From Planctomycetota bacterium (GTDB lineage Bacteria > Planctomycetota > Phycisphaerae > Phycisphaerales > Phycisphaeraceae), in contig CP066225.1 in NCBI GenBank assembly GCA_016350165.1, positions 2,914,001 to 2,978,000 of the forward strand: a DNA stretch of 64,000 nt. Reading direction: 5' to 3'. The translations under genes were made by a program, and so were the position numbers. This document shows, piece by piece, positions 63,855 through 64,000 of this stretch; the first letter of the stretch is position 1; the number at the start of each line of letters is the position of its first letter. The notes beneath the pieces are model-generated. The model had not been told where the DNA came from. It saw only the letters and a program-made list of their open reading frames with translations, and did no database searches.

Positions 63855-64000
63855 TTTTTCTCTCAATATTTCCACGCCGGGAGGGTCAATTAGGTAACTA
63901 AGTCTAGACTTACATCCACCAACTGGCAATTCATGATCACACGCAATTTATTACATTTAAATCGCTCCAAACCGCACCGAATACAACACCCCATTCGCAC

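Noticed and set aside
63855-64000. Glycine riboswitch upstream of gcvP
   Set aside because: I looked for the tandem aptamer signature on the minus strand and did not see it; the remaining leader in the window is only about 145 nt.

Overview
The window looks like a chromosomal segment of a planctomycete, most likely of the class Phycisphaerae (inferred). The signs are five secreted proteins with PEP-CTERM or VPxP-CTERM sorting tails, a sulfatase, a GH97 and a beta-helix polysaccharide-degrading enzyme, atpD and mraY both lying outside their usual operons, and mixed use of Shine-Dalgarno and apparently leaderless starts. No phage, insertion sequence, CRISPR array or rRNA is visible. There is one tRNA (tRNA-Met, CAU).

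Layout. 0-0.7 kb: 3' end of a glycoside-hydrolase-like gene. 0.8-1.6 kb: a choice-of-anchor secreted protein. 1.8-7.2 kb (minus): an arginine succinyltransferase (AST) catabolic cluster, astB, astA, a class III aminotransferase and an M20 hydrolase that may stand in for AstE. 7.3-8.8 kb: a WbaP-type sugar-phosphate transferase. 9.3-10.9 kb: tRNA-Met, a small Cys-rich protein and a XerD-type recombinase. 11-16.2 kb: a lipoprotein, secreted and membrane unknowns, an M28 peptidase lipoprotein and a CbiX/SirB chelatase. 16.2-19.1 kb: a retropepsin-ankyrin fusion and a small membrane protein. 19.6-22.1 kb: a pectate-lyase-like beta-helix protein and a two-domain QueD/PTPS protein. 22.1-23.8 kb: a gene-free GT-rich spacer full of short repeats. 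23.8-26.4 kb: a TPR protein, a Dabb protein and a PEP-CTERM protein. 26.5-32.1 kb (plus): a Maf-type glycosyltransferase, a SPASM protein with a cysteine-less radical-SAM-like domain, a CMP-nonulosonate synthetase and a UDP-GlcNAc 2-epimerase, which together look like a flagellin or surface nonulosonic-acid glycosylation operon. 32.2-46.3 kb: VWA protein, sulfatase, EamA transporter, an internally repeated secreted protein, mraY, GH97, a keto-acid decarboxylase, then a tandem family of four small membrane-anchored paralogues. 46.3-47.7 kb: a second large spacer with a promoter, paired palindromes, several hairpins and a terminator, a candidate structured RNA. 47.7-57.3 kb: an unknown protein, a lone atpD, a ParA-like ATPase with an acidic N-terminal extension, and three related PEP-CTERM proteins with NxxGxxAF-type repeats. 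57.4-63.9 kb: SASA esterase, trhO, a YjbR-like protein, a phosphoribosyltransferase and gcvP.

The plus strand alternates between GT-rich blocks (about 0-6, 18.6-34 and 48-60 kb) and CA-rich blocks (about 6.6-16 and 35-46 kb). The blocks ignore gene direction and visibly bias the amino-acid make-up of the proteins. They also produce many long antisense open frames, which I rejected. The likeliest sites of new biology are the SPASM and nonulosonate operon, the four-paralogue array at 43.8-45.9 kb and the candidate RNA locus at 46.9-47.3 kb.
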